DNA of 64,000 nucleotides from Hemerocallis citrina (taxonomy: Eukaryota; Streptophyta; Magnoliopsida; Asparagales; Asphodelaceae): assembly GCA_017893485.1 (NCBI GenBank), contig CM030359.1:32864430-32928429 (forward strand), read 5' to 3'. Within the stretch, counting starts at the first letter, position 1. Each line of letters opens with the position of its first letter. Below the pieces are notes generated by a model, which was given only the letters and a program-made list of their open reading frames with translations, searched no databases and had not been told where the DNA came from. The position numbers were made by a program, and so were the translations under genes. Below are positions 59,891 through 64,000 of the stretch, piece by piece.

Positions 59891-60643
59891 CTGGAAATGA
59901 GAAAGGAATTGTCATCAATGAATGATGTGTGGATACATGCAATACAAATAACTCCACTAAATTACAACCATATCCACATGTTACCTCACCAAATATAAAC
60001 AAAAGTCATCAATTCAAAGTTAAACATTTAAGCAAAGTACAGAAGAAAATATGATGGATTATTCATTCTATGAATAAACTTCCACGGCGGATTATGATAA
60101 TCTATGCTTAAGTGGCTAAAATTAAGAGAGAACATTGTCAAAACAGAGAACAAGTACTAACAGAAACCATGGCAGCAAATAACCAACAACTTATTTTAAT
60201 ACCCACGGTAGCCAGATAGTGTAACGCCCCGGTTTCCGGTAACTGGGAAACCGTGACGCAACCAGAATCTTTGCCTTCAAATGCATCTCAACACAGTAAA
60301 TAGCACGGAAATTTAACACTTTTATTGCCAACAGAGTTAATACATCAATAATTACGAATATCAATTTCTCATATCGAACTGTAACGCCCCCCTTTTTGAC
60401 TCCAAATTCAATTCTTTTAATTTCTATATCACTTCAAACATAAACTAAGATAGTTATATTTCAAAGAAAATTCGGGCAGAGTTCCCCCTGAAATTTCTGC
60501 CCCGAAACACAAAAAAGCTTACGAAATCCTGCTCTAAATTCCGTAGCTCACATCACAGGCAATAATTTCACGGGCTCCCCAGGCCAAAATGAGCAGAGAC
60601 ATACAGGCAATCAATATATATGCACTGGGGGCCAAACTCATAA

Positions 60644-61258
60644 GAGCATCTGTAGTCGTTGTAGGTGAAAAAATGGATAAATGGATGAATGGAAATAAGA
60701 ATCGAACTTTGGCTGCACTCGTTTAAAAGCTATTTTTTAGCAATCTATCGTAAAATAAGAAGCGACGGCACTTGAAGTGCCGTCGGAGAGGGAAAAAAAC
60801 ACTTAATTTTATTGGACGGCACTCGAAGTGCCGTCCGATCGTAAAAATAATAATAATAATAATACAAGGAGCGACGGCACATGAAGTGCCGTCGGAGCCA
60901 AAGGAAAAAAAATGAACTGGAGAAGGGATGGACGGCACATGAAGTGCCGTCCAAGAGGGAAGGAATTTATTGTGTTGGGTTTTTTAATTTGTTTTTTGGG
61001 CTTTTTAATTGCAAAAAAATCTTTTTTTTTCAACGGACGGCACTTAAAGCGCCGTCCGACGCGGCAAATTTTTTTTTTTGGGTGCGACTACACTTCGAGT
61101 GCCGTCGCTCAAATATGGATAATTCTCAAATCGATTCTCATTTATAGCACACGACTGTAGCGATTTATCGATAAAATGGATATTTGGCAAACGAGTGTAG
61201 CACGTTCGTTTGCCAAATATCCATTTTATCGATATTTGGCAAACGACTACAGATGTTC
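60644..61258. mobile_element. PIF/Harbinger-type MITE (615 bp) with palindrome array
   Basis: The termini gagcatctgtagtcg and cgactacagatgttc are inverted repeats, and the 3-bp duplication TAA lies at 60641-60643 and 61259-61261, as expected for PIF/Harbinger (Tourist-like) MITEs. The family-C LTR continues on both sides. Inverted stretches such as ttgccaaatatccattttatcgat recur near the right end. There is no coding sequence. The interior carries six 23-bp palindromes. Confidence 0.82.
60763..61107. repeat. Six dispersed 23-bp palindromes (GACGGCAC...GTGCCGTC)
   Basis: Copies lie at 60763-60785, 60814-60836, 60872-60894, 60930-60952, 61035-61057 and 61085-61107. Each is a 9-bp arm, a 5-bp centre (ttgaa, tcgaa, atgaa, ttaaa or ttcga) and the complementary arm. 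Copies 1, 3 and 6 have outer base C (cgacggcac) and copies 2, 4 and 5 have G (ggacggcac), with the right arm changed to match. Copies 5 and 6 have arm mismatches. Spacers are unrelated and A/T-rich. Confidence 0.95.
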
Positions 61259-64000
61259 TAATAGAATATCAAATATCAAATAAAAACCATAAATTTCTTT
61301 GAAAACGAGGTAAAGTTTTTAGAAAAATCTTTGTAAAACATACCACAGGGCCCAGTACACCACAACGAGATGGGTACAGGTCGAGAACATACCACACTAC
61401 CCCACACTATACTCATCATTGTCGTCCATGTATTCATACATCCGAAATACAATTTAAACCATAGCTTTCACTATTTACATAACTAAAATTATACATAATT
61501 TTCAAAAGTAAGAACTCTATTCTACAGATCTACGCCTCACCTCTGCACTGCTGAGGACCTGCAACAGTAGGGGTCTAGGGTAGTCCAGAGACTCCATAAC
61601 CCCCCAAACACTAAGGGGTTAACCATTTCTGGTGTGAGTATAATCCATTAATTAATAAATTAAACTTATAAGTAAAAACAGAACGAACTTACGAATACCA
61701 AGATAATCAAACTTTACTTGAAATCTGAACATGTAAACATCATGGGATTTCACATCAAATACCCTCTGAGTCATCACCTGTATGTATATCCATACCCGCT
61801 CATAACATACTTATCCTTAGTTGGAAAATCATTCACAAAATAGTCGCTTAACGCCCATCACTTTATGCTTTACACAAGTATTCCTATAGCTTTATTTTCT
61901 CATAAAGCTTTACATTCACAAATAACTCTACTTCCACATAACTGCACATCATTTACCATTCATTTGCATTTACAGACTCACGACTTATATTCTTTCCCAA
62001 TCACATATCACATAACAACGCATTCATTCATTTCTCACAACATATATCATCACGTCTCGCAATACATCACTTTCAGACTCATTATACAGTTCAACTATCA
62101 CACAATTCAGCTTGAATGAAAAATAAACGTGTATCCTGATTTTCTAGTATTCGTGTATGCCATGACTTGAAGTCTAATACAAAACACAGAATACAGAACA
62201 GATGCACTTAATCTAATGTCAGCAAGACTCTGGACACACATGCATCCCATACTACATGTGCCCCAGATCAAGCCGTTTCTCCAGTTTCAGGAATTTGAAC
62301 CCTCGTTATGCAATACATTCTAATTTGGTCTACTTCCTGTTCCTGATAGTATGACATGGTTGAGGAGGTATAAATAACAGAAATAATTAGGGGCGCTACC
62401 CCGTTGTCACCAATAATCGTTGCATCAGACCCTCCTCGAAAGCTGTGACAAACTTACAGATATACACGCAGTATATCCATTGCGCAGAAGATCCTTTATG
62501 ACCCGTTCGTGTCCACCAACATAGAACATGATGGCCTCGAGGGTCTAAAACCCCCTATCCACCAAGATATCGGCATCCCGTTCTTACCATGGTACTTTAG
62601 AAATCAACAATGCAAGATACGCACACGCAGCACGTATCCCTAATGACAGGAAGAGACAACTCATAGTATCACCACCTAGTGCTAACTCTCAGAACGAGTT
62701 GGATTATAGGAAATCACCCCTAACACCAATTCGGTCTTCAAGCGAAACAATAAATTCTCGATTCCGGATCCTATGGGAAGGTGGGAGTGTCTACTTCAAC
62801 TTCCTAGTTGAACACCTCTTTCAGACTCTATCATTTGAGTTCTCGAAAACACAAGTTCCACAGATGTACAAACAGGGAGAAACTGATTTACTTAGCCAAT
62901 AATGCTTTAACTAAGACTGGATACATTCCATCTTTGGAAAATCATAATTCTCAACCTATAAACTGGAATTACACAATTCCAGATGGGTTAGAAAGCTGAC
63001 TCCCTACTACGACTCTCTAGTTGGTCAATCTCCCAAATTCTTAACAATAGTTCCCAATTTCTCATCTTCATAAACTAGTCAACTTATACTAGGCTGAACA
63101 TAGCCCACTTTGAAATTCAATGACAAATCCACCTTAAGTTCAAAGCTCATGAAATTTGAGATTCTCAATCTACACATATGCCATTTCATTGTGTCCAAAA
63201 TTTACATTTAGATTCGTCTCACACAATGAGCTACGACTCTTCAAACATAGCACACAATTTCAGCCACTCTTTCACAAGGTTTTTGCCACTGTATATGACT
63301 TATTGTTGAAACCTCATCAAACGATCCTTTAAAAATTCTAAAAGTTGAGAATCATCAAATAGACTCATACCGAAAACTACCCCCAAAATTTCATAGCACG
63401 ATCATACATATACAATTGGTTATGACCTTTTGGACTTCTTTGGACTTCAGTCCAAAAGCAATCGGCTTCAGCTCTGCCCTTTCAGACTAGCTGCACTCCA
63501 CAATTTTTTTGAGGTATCAAACGACCTCGAAAAATTATGAAGTTTAGACTATAGTTGTAGACACATACAAGAGTGTCCACCAAAAATTCTTAGCTCAAAA
63601 TACCCAGGCTACACTGAGATACGAAATCGAAAATGCACAGCAAATCATAATTTAAAGTCTTCATAACACACCATGTACATAAAAATAAAAGAGATCCACG
63701 AAGATTCGAAGCGCCACCATGCCACCCAGCATCCAAAGTCGCTAATATATCCTATCATCAAAATTCAAAGCAATCAAGGCTCAAGCATCCAAACCAGTCA
63801 CGGAAAAATAATAATACTAACCCCAATACCACACAGGCATTTTATTGAACGCCTGAGATACACACATGCTTTGCACGTAACATTCGAATTCCGACAAGAT
63901 TCTTATTTTCAAACAATTACTAAAAGCACTCCCAAATTATTCTAATAGTTCAACTACAATTTCTACTACCATACGAGAACTAATTCATACACATATAGTT

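Larger units (their letters stand above)
60220..64000 (-). mobile_element. LTR of family C, in an MRS2 intron (runs off the window)
   Basis: The sequence TGTAACGCCCCGG at 60220 is the reverse complement of the end of the solo LTR at 8530-12007. Homology continues, with gaps, to the window edge, where the last bases match ~9210-9260. A second, internal TGTAACGCCCCC start occurs at 60380, mirrored by gggatgttaca at 11838-11848 in the other copy. The MITE at 60644-61258 interrupts it. Whether it is a solo LTR or part of a full element cannot be told. Confidence 0.75.

Noticed and set aside
60723..61160. Several overlapping open frames on both strands
   Set aside because: They follow the palindromes of the MITE, which read alike on both strands; no start context or domain supports them.

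Overview
This is nuclear DNA from a flowering plant, most likely a dicot. Genes have spliced exons with GT/AG introns and chloroplast transit peptides. The rest is a dense nest of transposons from typical plant lineages: Athila-type, chromovirus-type and copia LTR elements, Helitrons, MULEs, PIF/Harbinger, L1 and RTE LINEs, and MITEs. No bacterial, organellar or viral gene set is visible. The species cannot be read from the sequence.

Layout. 1-4367: the tail of an LTR (family C) abuts a degenerate Athila-type gypsy element that has lost most of pol. 4368-6835: TA microsatellites around a 430-bp foldback element, then several Helitron 3' ends. 6836-15446: a copia element on the minus strand with 5-bp target duplications, a tRNA-iMet primer site and a polypurine tract. 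Its polymerase is split by a 3.5-kb solo LTR of family C, itself with perfect 5-bp duplications. 15.5-19.7 kb: a Helitron, an orphan first exon encoding a transit peptide, a small MITE, a complete 316-bp Helitron and a poly(A)-tailed retroposon. 19697-40885: two LTR fragments (family B) in inverted orientation form a ~1.9-kb-arm palindrome. A 16.8-kb chromovirus-type element (family A) sits in its right arm. Element A has no gag-pol of its own and carries a MULE (degenerate transposase plus a plant-mobile-domain gene), an L1 LINE and a tRNA-iMet fragment. 40886-44.3 kb: a decayed PIF/Harbinger element with two divergent genes separated by a minisatellite.

44.9-59.9 kb is the genic part. A DUF4079 chloroplast membrane protein gene (six exons, apparently intact, plus strand) converges on the 3' part of an MRS2/MGT magnesium-transporter gene (minus strand, entering from beyond the right edge). 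Both have introns of about 6 kb made large by transposons: a young copia insertion in DUF4079 intron 3, and an LTR-like block, an RTE LINE and other repeats in the MRS2 intron. 60220-64000 is another family-C LTR, lying in a further MRS2 intron. It contains a 615-bp Harbinger-type MITE that carries six 23-bp palindromes.

The two host genes show no functional link to each other. The history readable here is repeated nesting: element boundaries with matching duplications fix the insertion order at several points. The strongest oddities are the palindrome array in the MITE, the MULE carrying a convergent plant-mobile-domain gene, the inverted LTR pair, and an AMN in place of the GMN signature in the MRS2 exon. 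All coordinates and comparisons were made by eye, so percentages are approximate.
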